Below, piece after piece: positions 25,897 through 35,294 of a stretch of 64,000 nt of DNA. The notes below the pieces were generated by a model. That model was not told the origin of the DNA, ran no database searches, and saw only the letters and a program-made list of their open reading frames with translations. A program made the translations under genes and the position numbers. Within the stretch, counting starts at the first letter, position 1; each line of letters starts with the position of its first letter. The stretch covers positions 372,001 through 436,000 of the forward strand of contig NZ_FRCP01000006.1 in assembly GCF_900142955.1 (NCBI RefSeq), written 5' to 3'. Source of the DNA: Anaerosporobacter mobilis DSM 15930. Its GTDB lineage: Bacteria; Bacillota; Clostridia; Lachnospirales; Lachnospiraceae.

Positions 25897-27523
25897 AGGT
25901 CCCCTTCTCTCTATATTCCTTAGGTGAGCAGTTCTGTGTCTTCTTAAACAAGTAACTAAAATAATGAGGATCCTTATATCCAATTTCATATCCTATCTCA
26001 GAACTTTTCATACTCGTGCACTTTAATAATTCCTTGGCACGCTTCATACGCATTCTCGTTAGATATTCAATAAACGTCTCTCCCATATCCTGACTAAAGA
26101 TATTACTAAAATGGCTTGGACTAACATTAACATGAGAAGCAATCATATTTAAAGACATATCTTCATTGGAATAGTTATCATGAATGAAATCCTTAGCTTC
26201 TTTTATTAACGTTCTATACTTACCTTTTGCTAACTCGTTTCTTGATTGAATTGTAAGATGAAATATTTGACTCATATATGAAATTGTTTCATGTACAGAT
26301 TGAAAGATAATTGAAGATTCTTTCAATCCTTCCCCAAACTCCTTCAATATGGTTATACTTATCCCCAATTGTTCCAACAATGATTTACAACAAAAATACA
26401 TGTCCATTGCTATATACTGGCGAAAGAGAAGAGAAGTAACTGAACTCTTACCAAGACTAGCAAAATACTCCTCAATAAAATGTTCCACTTCCTCTTCTTC
26501 TCCACAGGTTAAGAAATTCATCACGATTGATTTGTCCATCTTATTCACATCTAGTGTACTCATATCAATCCCTGAATCCTGCATAATCTGATAATTCACT
26601 AGCTTATCACTATCCACAACTTGATTCTTACTAAGAATATAACGATATGCAAAAGCCTTGCATGCTTCTTCATAGCATTTTGGTAGTTCACTCAATCTCT
26701 GGACTTCTTTACCAATAGCTACAAAATACTTTAGATTCGCATCAGGAGTCGTATTAGTAACCGTGCTAACAATTCGATTCACATATGCCTTAATACTACT
26801 ATGTAAACTCCCCCCTTCTTGTTGCATCACCACAAGTACCGTTTCTTCATTCTCCCTTTCAAACACTGCAATGGAAGGCTCATGCGAGAAGTCTTCATTC
26901 AATCGGTTCTTCATTTCATTTGCGACCTTTGAATAATTATGATTCTCCTCCTCCCCTTCGTAGAGTTTATATAGAATAATACTATACTTACTGGAGGCAA
27001 GTTTAATCTCTAGATTTGCTGACAATTCATGAATCTCTGATAAGGACAGCTTTCCTGCTACTAAGTCATAGAAAAATCTTTGTCTTTTAATTATCTGAAT
27101 CTCCTGCATATCTTGCTGCATCATAAGGATTTGTTTTTCCTTTTTCTTTTGGCTTTCTATAATTTCTTTGACGCGATTTACTGCCACTAACAATTCATTT
27201 CCCGTCACTGGTTTTGTAATATAATCCGTTACTCCTATAGTTATTGCTTGTTTTGCATATTCAAACTCGTCATAACCGCTAAGCACGATAATCTGTATCC
27301 AAGGCATCTCCCTCTTTATTAACTTACTTAACTCTAAGCCATTCATAAAGGGCATCTTAATATCCGTAATCACTATATCTGGCTTTAATTTCTGAATCAT
27401 AGGATACGCGAGTTCCCCATCACTAGCTTCTCCTATGAATTCATACCCCTCCCTGCCCCAATCTATATTTCTCTTAATTCCTTCACGTACAATCACTTCA
27501 TCTTCTACCAAAAACACCTTCAT
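25874..27523 (-). CDS. yesN: Response regulator, YesN type (REC plus AraC HTH)
   Basis: 549 aa. N-terminal receiver with phosphorylated Asp in DIVITDIKMPFMNG, a long middle region, and a C-terminal AraC/XylS DNA-binding domain with FIEYLTRMRMKRAKELL and GYKDPHYFSYLFKK. The ATG at 27521-27523 has GGAGG 7 nt upstream; a start 11 codons earlier has none. Probably activates ytfQ through the 21-bp-spaced repeats. Confidence 0.88.
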   Translation of the reverse strand: MKVFLVEDEVIVREGIKRNIDWGREGYEFIGEASDGELAYPMIQKLKPDIVITDIKMPFMNGLELSKLIKREMPWIQIIVLSGYDEFEYAKQAITIGVTDYITKPVTGNELLVAVNRVKEIIESQKKKEKQILMMQQDMQEIQIIKRQRFFYDLVAGKLSLSEIHELSANLEIKLASSKYSIILYKLYEGEEENHNYSKVANEMKNRLNEDFSHEPSIAVFERENEETVLVVMQQEGGSLHSSIKAYVNRIVSTVTNTTPDANLKYFVAIGKEVQRLSELPKCYEEACKAFAYRYILSKNQVVDSDKLVNYQIMQDSGIDMSTLDVNKMDKSIVMNFLTCGEEEEVEHFIEEYFASLGKSSVTSLLFRQYIAMDMYFCCKSLLEQLGISITILKEFGEGLKESSIIFQSVHETISYMSQIFHLTIQSRNELAKGKYRTLIKEAKDFIHDNYSNEDMSLNMIASHVNVSPSHFSNIFSQDMGETFIEYLTRMRMKRAKELLKCTSMKSSEIGYEIGYKDPHYFSYLFKKTQNCSPKEYREKGTYEGNTKI

Positions 27524-27643
27524 ATGATTCCTCCAAAGATTATATGACTTTTCCAATTGCTACCTTTCTTCTATCTTAAGCATATAATATGATAAAAGCA
27601 ATATCTTTTTAACTTGTTCGAGTCAAGGTACAAGTTAATAAAG

Positions 27644-27679
27644 AGAAAAAGAGCCATTCCACCGATGGAATGGCTCTTT
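27644..27679 (-). terminator. Terminator of gldA
   Basis: Perfect 14-bp stem AAAGAGCCATTCCA (27648-27661 with 27666-27679), 4-nt loop, T-rich 3' side on the minus strand. Confidence 0.85.
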
Positions 27680-27822
27680 ACTTACAATATTTATTTTAAC
27701 TGTCCAAAGCATTATTAAACATGTTTTCCCTTAATGCTACATATCTTCCAAATCTCTGAATACATTTCTGAATATAAGCCTTTAACATACATGTCCAAAT
27801 TATTCTGCATGACTCTGGAAGA

Positions 27823-28914
27823 TTACAAATAATCTTGTCCTAATAAATCTGCTGCTAATAATGCATCATAAAGTTGATCTGGAGTAACATCTCCAGCCAT
27901 ATTATGAATACTTTCACCAGGAGCACACGCTTTCTCTGCTGCGATCATTACTCTTTTAACATCTGTAACACCCATTTCTTTTAATGTTATTGGTAATCCT
28001 ACGCTGTGGCAGAAATCCATAACTTCTTTAATTTCTTCTTTTGGCGCATTCTCAATTAATAATTGTGTAATCGTTCCATACGCTACGATTGAGCCATGCA
28101 TTGTAGCTTCACATTCTTCCAATGCAGTAAACCCATTATAAACAGAGTGTGCTACTGCCAATCCACCATTATCTGCACCCACACCACTTAAATATGTATT
28201 TGCTTCAATGATTGACTCTAATGCTGGTGTAACCAAATTATTTTCACAAGCTTTTTTTGCTTGGTATCCACATTTTAAAAGTGTCTTATAGCATAACTCA
28301 CATAATGCCATAGCAGATAATGAAATACCTCCATTTTCAAGACTTGGAGAATCTGTTCTAACACATGCCCTTGCCTCAAAATATGTTCCTAATGCGTCAC
28401 CCATACCAGCAACAAGAAATTTGGCTGGTGCTTTTGCAATGATTTCTGAATCAACAAGTACTGCATCTGGATTCTTAGGATAGAAGATATATGTATCGAA
28501 AGTACCATCATCATTATATATTACAGAAAGTCCTGTACATGGTGCATCCGTTGCACAAACAGTAGGAATGATTGCTACTGGCAGATTCTCATAATATGCG
28601 CAGGCTTTTGCTGTATCAATGGCAGAACCCCCACCAACACCAACAACAACATTAATCTTCTCGTCTTGTATTATCTTTCTCATTCGGCTAATTTCACCGT
28701 TCGAGCTAATACCTCCAAAGATTTCAAAGTGAAGTTTACCGTTACTTCCTTCAAAACTCTTTTCAATCTTTTCCTGACACATCTTATAACCACTATTGCT
28801 ACAAATAAAGAGATAAGAATCTCCTAAATTCTTTGTTTCCTCATAGAACTTTAACAATGCACCCTTGCCTTGTACATATTTTGATGGTGCGCGGAGTAAT
28901 TTTAAAACTGCCAT
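27823..28914 (-). CDS. gldA: Glycerol dehydrogenase-family enzyme (iron/zinc ADH)
   Basis: 363 aa. NAD-binding GVGGGSAIDTAKA near residue 92; metal ligands in GMGDALGTYFEA, GGLAVAHSVYNG and TMHGSIVAYG. Oxidises glycerol to dihydroxyacetone or the reverse, NAD-dependent; some relatives act on other hydroxy compounds. Monocistronic between two terminators, with its own promoter. Confidence 0.85.
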   Translation of the reverse strand: MAVLKLLRAPSKYVQGKGALLKFYEETKNLGDSYLFICSNSGYKMCQEKIEKSFEGSNGKLHFEIFGGISSNGEISRMRKIIQDEKINVVVGVGGGSAIDTAKACAYYENLPVAIIPTVCATDAPCTGLSVIYNDDGTFDTYIFYPKNPDAVLVDSEIIAKAPAKFLVAGMGDALGTYFEARACVRTDSPSLENGGISLSAMALCELCYKTLLKCGYQAKKACENNLVTPALESIIEANTYLSGVGADNGGLAVAHSVYNGFTALEECEATMHGSIVAYGTITQLLIENAPKEEIKEVMDFCHSVGLPITLKEMGVTDVKRVMIAAEKACAPGESIHNMAGDVTPDQLYDALLAADLLGQDYL

Positions 28915-28962
28915 ACTGTTCCTTCTTTCTTTCGTAATTATAATTATCTGTATACCCTACCA

Positions 28963-28990
28963 ATTATACTCTATTTCGTTTGTTGTACAA
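28963..28990 (-). promoter_or_regulatory. Promoter of gldA
   Basis: Minus-strand TTGTAC (28985-28990), 16-bp spacer, TATAAT (28963-28968). The inverted repeat TTGTTAT/ATAACAA lies just upstream (about 29000-29017) and could be an operator. The rest of the spacer to 29239 is AT-rich and holds a 14-mer (29126-29139) shared with 14999-15012. Confidence 0.65.
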
Positions 28991-29239
28991 GGATTATTTT
29001 GTTATAAAAATAACAATAATTTTTAGTTAAATTTTATCTTGCAATTTTTAAATATATCATTTCAATGGTATTTTATCTTGCCAGTTAATTAGATTATCCC
29101 TAGTACCCTATTGTTATCACACCTTACAACCGATTATCAAAACTTATTACCTGCAGTAACTATTGTCGGTTTGGACACATTAAATGCATATTTGGATATT
29201 TCCCAAATAATATTAAAACAAATCATCAATTCCATAACA

Positions 29240-29284
29240 AAAGAGGTCTTATGTGTTAATAAACTATCACACATAGGACCTCTT
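29240..29284 (-). terminator. Terminator after DUF1801 gene
   Basis: Minus-strand stem AGAGGTCCTATGTGT with partner (14 of 15 paired), then TTTTGTT. Confidence 0.8.
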
Positions 29285-29287
29285 CTG

Positions 29288-29653
29288 TTATCTAAATTCA
29301 TGTCGTTTTATTATTTCTTCGATTCCGCTAATAACAATATCTCTCTCCTCTATATTCGTATATGGAATAGTAACGCACCCTTTTCCTTTCCCAGGTTTCG
29401 TGAGTTTCTCTCTAAGTAATGCAATATATTCAAAATCTATTGAGTGCATAGAGAAATGGTTTTTAGCAAGGGAAAACGCTATATAATTGCGTTGTTTACC
29501 CGTTCCAAGTTTATATGTTGGTATTTGATATGAAATTACCTCTTCCAGATCCGGATGTTCTTTTCTCATGTAATCTACAAAAAACTCCATCCATTCTTTC
29601 TCATTCCCTGTTAATTTTTGCAGATACGTATTTACTTCATTCTCGTTACCCAT
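29288..29653 (-). CDS. DUF1801 (YdhG-like) protein
   Basis: 121 aa. The pattern EEVISYQIPTYKLG near residue 38 and AFSLAKNHFSMHSID fit the DUF1801 fold, small soluble proteins related to the frataxin-like YdhG iron chaperone of Bacillus. No experimental role can be deduced here. Lies directly downstream of the anti-sigma gene and may be co-transcribed. Confidence 0.75.
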   Translation of the reverse strand: MGNENEVNTYLQKLTGNEKEWMEFFVDYMRKEHPDLEEVISYQIPTYKLGTGKQRNYIAFSLAKNHFSMHSIDFEYIALLREKLTKPGKGKGCVTIPYTNIEERDIVISGIEEIIKRHEFR

Positions 29654-29694
29654 TCTTTTACCTCCGTTATTTAAATTCTTTTTATGCTGTCGAT

Positions 29695-30660
29695 CTAGAG
29701 ATACAATTGGTCTAACAAATTTTGAAATTGGCCTATACTCTTTGAATACTCTTTGATATCCTTCCCTAGTGCTTTGGTAGCCTCCTCAGTTGTTACCGTC
29801 TTAGTGATAACCTTACTTCCATTGTTATACTCCCACGATACTTCCCCAAGATTATCAATTAGAGATAGAATTACATACGCATATTGTGTCATGCGTCCAT
29901 TAAATATAGTATCTTTTGTTATCGTATCAGTAAATTCCATTGTCCAACCATATGGCTCCTCTGTCGTTTGAAGAGAACTGAGAAATTGTCCAAACTTTCC
30001 AATCTGTAACGCACCTGCTGTTCTACCATTAGCCGACATATCCCCTACGTATGCATGTTTGGTATCATAAATCTCATTCGTGTCTTCTCTAATTAGTATG
30101 CCATCTTCCCATATAACCTGTTCATTCATAATAATTCGTTTTACTCCACTTGGTATCTCATAACCTACATAATACTTGTTATTGTCTTCCCATGGTAAGG
30201 CGGCCCGTTCAACTAGATCAATAGTAGCCGTCCCCTCTTTCACTGTTATCTTGTGTTTCTTATAGACTCTTGCACGATTTGTTAATTCTCCCTGAACAAT
30301 TAACACTTCTTTTCCTTCACCTGTCCTAGACAAGAAAGCTTCATAGTTTGCAACGTTATTAACATCATCTCCGACTATATACATGCGTATTCCTATAAAC
30401 AGCAAGAACATTCCTACAATCAGTGCAACCCCTGTGATAATCCTTTTATTCGTTCGTTGCTTTACCTTCTTTAGGTAATCCATTTCCTTCGTTTCCATAG
30501 GGGTTTCTATTGGTATCTTCATTTCATTGTATAACATCTCACATTCCTTACATGAAGATAGATGTGACTCCATCTCTTCATTTGTAACTTCACTTGTTAA
30601 TCCATCAATATAAGTTGGTAACAAATCACGAACTATTTCGCATCTTAACCTACGATCCAT
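29695..30660 (-). CDS. Anti-sigma factor with zinc-finger motif
   Basis: 321 aa. The N-terminal HLSSCKECEMLY has the HxxxCxxC zinc-binding anti-sigma pattern, followed by one membrane helix (about residues 73-92) and an extracytoplasmic domain of about 220 aa of unknown fold. Overlaps the sigma gene by 11 nt. It should sequester the ECF sigma at the membrane until an envelope signal is received. Confidence 0.85.
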   Translation of the reverse strand: MDRRLRCEIVRDLLPTYIDGLTSEVTNEEMESHLSSCKECEMLYNEMKIPIETPMETKEMDYLKKVKQRTNKRIITGVALIVGMFLLFIGIRMYIVGDDVNNVANYEAFLSRTGEGKEVLIVQGELTNRARVYKKHKITVKEGTATIDLVERAALPWEDNNKYYVGYEIPSGVKRIIMNEQVIWEDGILIREDTNEIYDTKHAYVGDMSANGRTAGALQIGKFGQFLSSLQTTEEPYGWTMEFTDTITKDTIFNGRMTQYAYVILSLIDNLGEVSWEYNNGSKVITKTVTTEEATKALGKDIKEYSKSIGQFQNLLDQLYL

Positions 30661-31150
30661 TGTTTCTTACCTCCTCTAATACTCTTCCCTTACCGCGGTA
30701 ATATGTTACTCTTGCCCAGTTCTCTGACTGTCCCATGATTTCTCCAATCTCACGAAAGGAGAGATCAGCAGATAATCTCAGATACATTACTTCTCGCTGT
30801 GGTTCCTTTAGCCCGTGTAAGGCTTTCATAATCTCCATCTTATTCATATTACTTAACACAATATCTTCAGAAGATGGTACTGGTTTATCTATTAATTCTT
30901 CACCCAGAGATTCCTCCATATGATGCTTCTTACAATAATTACGCCATTGATTTTTCGCTATCGCACATAACCATGTGGTAATCTTGCAACTCCTATCATA
31001 CCTTGATTGACAACGAATGGCCTGATAGAACGTTTCTTGCATTAATTCTTCTGCTATACTTTCATTATGTGTGAAAGAGAAAAGATATTTATATACCATC
31101 TTCGAGTATTCTATATAAATCCGTTCCATAGAATCCTTGCTATCATTCAA
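30650..31150 (-). CDS. ECF-type RNA polymerase sigma factor
   Basis: 166 aa. Region 2 has IAEELMQETFYQAIR and ITTWLCAIAKNQWRNY; region 4 has LKEPQREVMYLRLSADLSFREIGEIMG. The start is probably the TTG at 31148-31150, which has GGAGG 7 nt upstream; the open frame reaches 31231 but without a ribosome binding site. An ATG at 31129 is the alternative. Pairs with the zinc-finger anti-sigma gene. Confidence 0.87.
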   Translation of the reverse strand: MNDSKDSMERIYIEYSKMVYKYLFSFTHNESIAEELMQETFYQAIRCQSRYDRSCKITTWLCAIAKNQWRNYCKKHHMEESLGEELIDKPVPSSEDIVLSNMNKMEIMKALHGLKEPQREVMYLRLSADLSFREIGEIMGQSENWARVTYYRGKGRVLEEVRNNGS

Positions 31151-31219
31151 ACTATATCCTCCTCTCCTTACGTTTTCTATAATTAATAGCACAATTTCAC
31201 GTTTCGTTACAAAAAATAT

Positions 31220-31253
31220 AAAAAAGAGCATTCACTTTTCTTAGCGAATACCC
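31220..31253 (-). terminator. Terminator of the fatty-acid synthesis cluster
   Basis: Minus-strand 11-bp stem (three G-U pairs) GGGTATTCGCT with AGTGAATGCTC, then TTTTTT; 20 nt after fabZ. Confidence 0.75.
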
Positions 31254-31272
31254 TATGGATAACTACTTTATC

Positions 31273-31695
31273 TTATTGTAAGAAGAATGTTAATTCTCCT
31301 TCTGCTACTAAATCGTCCCCTACATATGCTTTTGCTTCTCCAACACCAACGGGACCTTTCATCTTGGTTATCTTTGTAATCAGTTTAAGTATACAGCCTG
31401 GTTCTACTGGCTTACGGAATCTAGCTTTCGTGATTCCACCAAAGTAAACTAATTTCCCCTTGTATTTCTCACAACTTAAGATTGCTACTGCTCCAGTTTG
31501 TGCAAGCGCCTCAATAATTAATACTCCTGGCATAACTGGTTTTTCTGGATAATGTCCTTGGAAAAATGGCTCGTTGTACGATACTGCCTTGTAAGCAGTC
31601 GCTGTATCTCCAGGGATTAATTCCTCTACTCGATCCAATAACAACATTGGAAATCTATGTGGAATGATCTTTTTAATTTCGTTAATTCCTAACAT
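31273..31695 (-). CDS. fabZ: 3-hydroxyacyl-ACP dehydratase FabZ
   Basis: 140 aa hotdog-fold enzyme. Catalytic H48 in QGHYPEKPVMPG and E62 in IEALAQTG. Removes water from 3-hydroxyacyl-ACP in type II fatty acid synthesis. Last gene of the cluster. Confidence 0.95.
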   Translation of the reverse strand: MLGINEIKKIIPHRFPMLLLDRVEELIPGDTATAYKAVSYNEPFFQGHYPEKPVMPGVLIIEALAQTGAVAILSCEKYKGKLVYFGGITKARFRKPVEPGCILKLITKITKMKGPVGVGEAKAYVGDDLVAEGELTFFLQ

Positions 31696-31813
31696 AACTT
31701 CTTAATCCTCCTGATCCTAGCATACAAGGAATACGGTTTGCCTTCAGCCAATTTATCTTTAGCGTTACAAACCGCATGTCAATGCACTTTTTAATGCCAA
31801 ATGTTTACTTAAT

Positions 31814-33052
31814 TTATTCGCTATATTTCTTTACTATTACACTAGCATTGTGTCCACCAAATCCTAATGAATTTGATATTGCGTAGTTTACTTCCATATC
31901 TCTACCATTACCAGCTATATAATCAAGATCACATTCTGGATCCGCTACTTGTAATCCAGCTGTTGGATGAACATAGGAATCATTAATTGACTTCACACAA
32001 ATAATAAATTCTACTCCGCCAGCTGCACCTAGTAAATGCCCTATCATTGATTTTGTAGAGTTGATTGCAAGTTTGCTTGCGTACTCACCAAAAGCTAGTT
32101 TAATCGCTCTTGTTTCGAATAAATCATTGTATGGAGTACTTGTTCCATGAGCATTAATATAGTCAACTTCTTCTTTTTCAATTCCAGCTTCTTTTATAGC
32201 CTCTACCATTGCTTTGGCTGCACCACTGCCATCTTCCATTGGAGAAGTAATATGGAATGCATCACAGCTTGCACCATATCCTACGATTTCAGCATAGATC
32301 TTGGCTCCTCTAGCCTTTGCATGTTCTAGTTCTTCAAGAACTACAACACCAGCACCTTCACCCATTACGAAACCATCTCTCTTAGCGTCAAATGGTATAG
32401 AAGCTCGGTTCTTGTCTGTTGATTCACTTAACGCTGTTAAGTTCATAAATCCAGCTAAACCAAGTGGTGTAATAGCAGCTTCACATCCTCCTGCTAGCAT
32501 AGCATCCGCTTCACCATATTGAATTGTACGGAAGGCATCACCAATTGAATGTGTGCCGGTTGCACAAGCTGTTACAACACTTGTACATTTACCTTTTAAT
32601 CCATGACGAATTGCAACATTGCCCGCTGCCATGTTTCCAATTGCCATAGGAATCATAAGAGGTGAAACTCTACCTGGTCCTTTTTCTAATAATTTCTTAG
32701 TCTCAGCTTCAATAGTACCAAGACCGCCGATACCAGAACCAATAATAACGCCGATACGGTCTGCATTTTCTTCTGTTACTTCAAGACCGCTATCCTTCAT
32801 AGCTTCAATAGACGCTGCAATTGCATATTGGCAAAATGGGTCCATTCTTCTTGCTTCTTTACGATCCATATAAGCTGTCGCATCGAAGTCTTTTAATTCT
32901 GCTGCTAACTTAACCTTATAATCTGCAGTACTAAACTTCGTAATCTCATCAATACCAACCGTACCAGCTTTCGCATTTGTCCAGAATTCATCTACAGAAT
33001 TACCAATCGGTGTAACTGCACCCATACCTGTAATAACAACTCTCTTTTTCAT
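31814..33052 (-). CDS. fabF: 3-oxoacyl-ACP synthase II FabF
   Basis: 412 aa condensing enzyme with triad C163 (TACATGTHS), H302 (NAHGTSTPYND) and H339 (KSMIGHLLGAAG). Elongates acyl-ACP with malonyl-ACP. Separated from fabG by 95 bp carrying an 18-bp perfect palindrome. Confidence 0.96.
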   Translation of the reverse strand: MKKRVVITGMGAVTPIGNSVDEFWTNAKAGTVGIDEITKFSTADYKVKLAAELKDFDATAYMDRKEARRMDPFCQYAIAASIEAMKDSGLEVTEENADRIGVIIGSGIGGLGTIEAETKKLLEKGPGRVSPLMIPMAIGNMAAGNVAIRHGLKGKCTSVVTACATGTHSIGDAFRTIQYGEADAMLAGGCEAAITPLGLAGFMNLTALSESTDKNRASIPFDAKRDGFVMGEGAGVVVLEELEHAKARGAKIYAEIVGYGASCDAFHITSPMEDGSGAAKAMVEAIKEAGIEKEEVDYINAHGTSTPYNDLFETRAIKLAFGEYASKLAINSTKSMIGHLLGAAGGVEFIICVKSINDSYVHPTAGLQVADPECDLDYIAGNGRDMEVNYAISNSLGFGGHNASVIVKKYSE

Positions 33053-33066
33053 TGTATCTACCTATT

Positions 33067-33084
33067 CATATCGCTAGCGATATG
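33067..33084. repeat. 18-bp perfect palindrome between fabG and fabF
   Basis: CATATCGCTAGCGATATG is fully self-complementary and ends 15 nt before the fabF start, next to its ribosome binding site. Could be an RNA processing or stability element, or a protein site. Confidence 0.5.
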
Positions 33085-33147
33085 GTCACATACAAACGAC
33101 TTACCTAAGCCTGCGTGACATCCTTTCTAATGTTCTTAATTATTAAT

Positions 33148-33888
33148 TTATATAGCGATTCCACCATCAACCTTAAATACTTGACCAGTAACATAATCGC
33201 CTTGGCTTGAAGCAAGGAATGAAACCATCTTTGCAATATCTTCCGGTTGGCCCATCTTCTTAAGTGGGATAGAATCCGATACTTTTTCCTTCATTGCGTC
33301 TGGAAGTGCTTCTGTCATGTCAGTCTGGATAAATCCAGGTGCAACTGCATTTACAGTAATATTTCTTGAAGCAAGTTCTTTCGCAACTGCTTTTGTCATA
33401 CCAATAATTCCTGCTTTTGCAGCACTGTAGTTTGTTTGTCCTGCATTTCCTATGATTCCGGAAACAGAAGAAATGTTAATGATCTTACCACTACGTTGTT
33501 TTAACATATAACGGGAAGCATGCTTAATGGTATTGAATGCTCCTTTTAAGTTTGTTGTGATAACATCATCAAATTCTTGTTCTGACATCTTAAGTAATAG
33601 GTTATCTCTTGTGATACCCGCATTATTAACAATGATATCAATTGTTTTATGTTCTTTCACGATTGTATCAATCATCTCTTTTACTTCTTCATAGTTTCCT
33701 ACATTACATCTATATAGCGAAGCACGTTTACCCATCTTAGTTATTGTATTAAGCACTTCACCAGCTGCTTGTTCATTGCCGCTATAATTAATAATAACAT
33801 ATGCGCCTTGACTCGCTAATTCTTCTGCAATTGCTCGACCTATCCCACGGCTCGCTCCTGTTACTAACGCAACTTTACCTTCTAGCAT
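33148..33888 (-). CDS. fabG: 3-oxoacyl-ACP reductase FabG
   Basis: 246 aa short-chain dehydrogenase. NADP site TGASRGIGRA, NNAG motif at 88-91, catalytic Ser near 140, Y154 and K158 in NYSAAKAG. Overlaps fabD by 7 nt. Confidence 0.96.
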   Translation of the reverse strand: MLEGKVALVTGASRGIGRAIAEELASQGAYVIINYSGNEQAAGEVLNTITKMGKRASLYRCNVGNYEEVKEMIDTIVKEHKTIDIIVNNAGITRDNLLLKMSEQEFDDVITTNLKGAFNTIKHASRYMLKQRSGKIINISSVSGIIGNAGQTNYSAAKAGIIGMTKAVAKELASRNITVNAVAPGFIQTDMTEALPDAMKEKVSDSIPLKKMGQPEDIAKMVSFLASSQGDYVTGQVFKVDGGIAI

Positions 33889-34817
33889 ACAATACCCTCC
33901 AATTTTTCTAAATCTTCCATCTTTTCTATATTAATAACCGTAACGGTTTTATCAATCTTCTTTAAAAATCCACTTAAAGTCTTACCGGGTCCAATCTCTA
34001 CAAATGTTGTTACTCCATTAGCAATCATAAGCTCCATGGTCTGTTGCCAACGAACTGGCGAATATACTTGCTTCTCAAGTAGTTCTTTCGTCTGCGAAAC
34101 ATCTAAAACAATCTCTGCTTTCGCATTGCAAACATATGGAATCGTCATTGGATTCACTACAACATTCTTAAGTTCCTCTGAAAGTTTGTCACCTGCTCCT
34201 TTTAATAAAGCAGAATGGAATGGTCCACTTACTTTAAGTTCTAATGCCCTCTTAGCACCTGCTTCTTTTAATCTATCACAAGCTGCTAGTACGGCTTCTT
34301 TCTTACCAGATATAACAATCTGTCCTGGACAATTGTAGTTTGCAGGTTGTACACACATATTTGTCTCGTCTTCTACTTCTTTGCAGATACGTTCGATTGT
34401 CTCTACATCAAGTCCTAAAATTGCTGCCATACTTCCTTCGCCATTTGGAACTTCATTTGACATGTAGATTCCTCTTTTACGAACCAAGGCAACAGCATCT
34501 TCAAAAGAAAGTACGTCGTTTGCTACTAATGCAGCATATTCGCCTAGAGATAAACCAGCTGTGATATCTGCTTTAATTCCCTTCTTCTTAACGGCTTCAA
34601 GAATACTTACACATGCAGTAACCATTGCTGCTTGCGTATATTCTGTTTGATTAAGTTCCTCATTCTCTTCGAAGCACATCTTAATCACGTCAAAATCTAA
34701 GACTTTGTTGGCACGTTCAAAAACTTCTTTACTCTCCTCAACTTGCTCATAGAAATCCTTTGCCATACCCACATATTGTGCCCCTTGGCCAGGAAATAGA
34801 AACGCTGTCTTATACAT
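33882..34817 (-). CDS. fabD: Malonyl-CoA:ACP transacylase FabD
   Basis: 311 aa. FPGQGAQYVGM at the N-terminus, catalytic S90 in GLSLGEY and H201 in GPFHSAL. Loads malonyl onto ACP. The chosen ATG (34815-34817) has only a weak GGTG ribosome site; AAAGGA lies further upstream. Confidence 0.95.
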   Translation of the reverse strand: MYKTAFLFPGQGAQYVGMAKDFYEQVEESKEVFERANKVLDFDVIKMCFEENEELNQTEYTQAAMVTACVSILEAVKKKGIKADITAGLSLGEYAALVANDVLSFEDAVALVRKRGIYMSNEVPNGEGSMAAILGLDVETIERICKEVEDETNMCVQPANYNCPGQIVISGKKEAVLAACDRLKEAGAKRALELKVSGPFHSALLKGAGDKLSEELKNVVVNPMTIPYVCNAKAEIVLDVSQTKELLEKQVYSPVRWQQTMELMIANGVTTFVEIGPGKTLSGFLKKIDKTVTVINIEKMEDLEKLEGIVC

Positions 34818-34929
34818 ACAAACACCATATGTCCTTTCTTATATACTTAAGTCCTCAGGTTCCATTTGAATCGTCTCAAATGAGTGCCGACGACCTTTTC
34901 TTTATTCATTATTACTGTAATTTGCTTAT

Positions 34930-35019
34930 AAAAATGCCCTAGTTAACCAACTAAGTCCCCCCCATACCCCATTCATCAGATGGAATATCTTTGGTAGACT
35001 TATATTGATTATAGGGCAA
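34930..35019 (-). terminator. Probable terminator between acpP and fabD
   Basis: Minus strand: TGCCCTATAATCAA pairs with TTGGTTA-AC-TAGGGCA (14 bp, one G-U, 2-nt bulge) and is followed by TTTTT. The ~55-nt loop contains a G4 run, three bases, then a G7 run. The 229-bp spacer 34818-35046 holds no gene; in many Firmicutes fabK sits here. Confidence 0.6.
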
Positions 35020-35046
35020 TTTCATCATATATTGTAAGTACAATCC

Positions 35047-35277
35047 TTACGCTATTTTAGCTTCAATGTATTTAGCTGCCTCTGCAACAGTTCTGATTTG
35101 TGGTAAATCTTCACTTGGAATTTCAATATCGAATTTTTCTTCCATAGCCATTGCTAGTTCAAATAAATCCAATGAATCTGCACCTAAATCTTCAATAAAG
35201 TTTGTTTCATCTTTTAATTCTTCAACACTTACATTTAATTGATCTGCTACTAATTCTTTTAATTCATTTAAATCCAT
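35047..35277 (-). CDS. acpP: Acyl carrier protein
   Basis: 76 aa, acidic, four-helix carrier. Phosphopantetheine attaches to S35 in DLGADSLDLFEL. 17 nt after fabH. Confidence 0.97.
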   Translation of the reverse strand: MDLNELKELVADQLNVSVEELKDETNFIEDLGADSLDLFELAMAMEEKFDIEIPSEDLPQIRTVAEAAKYIEAKIA

Positions 35278-35294
35278 TATTAATTCCTCCTAAA

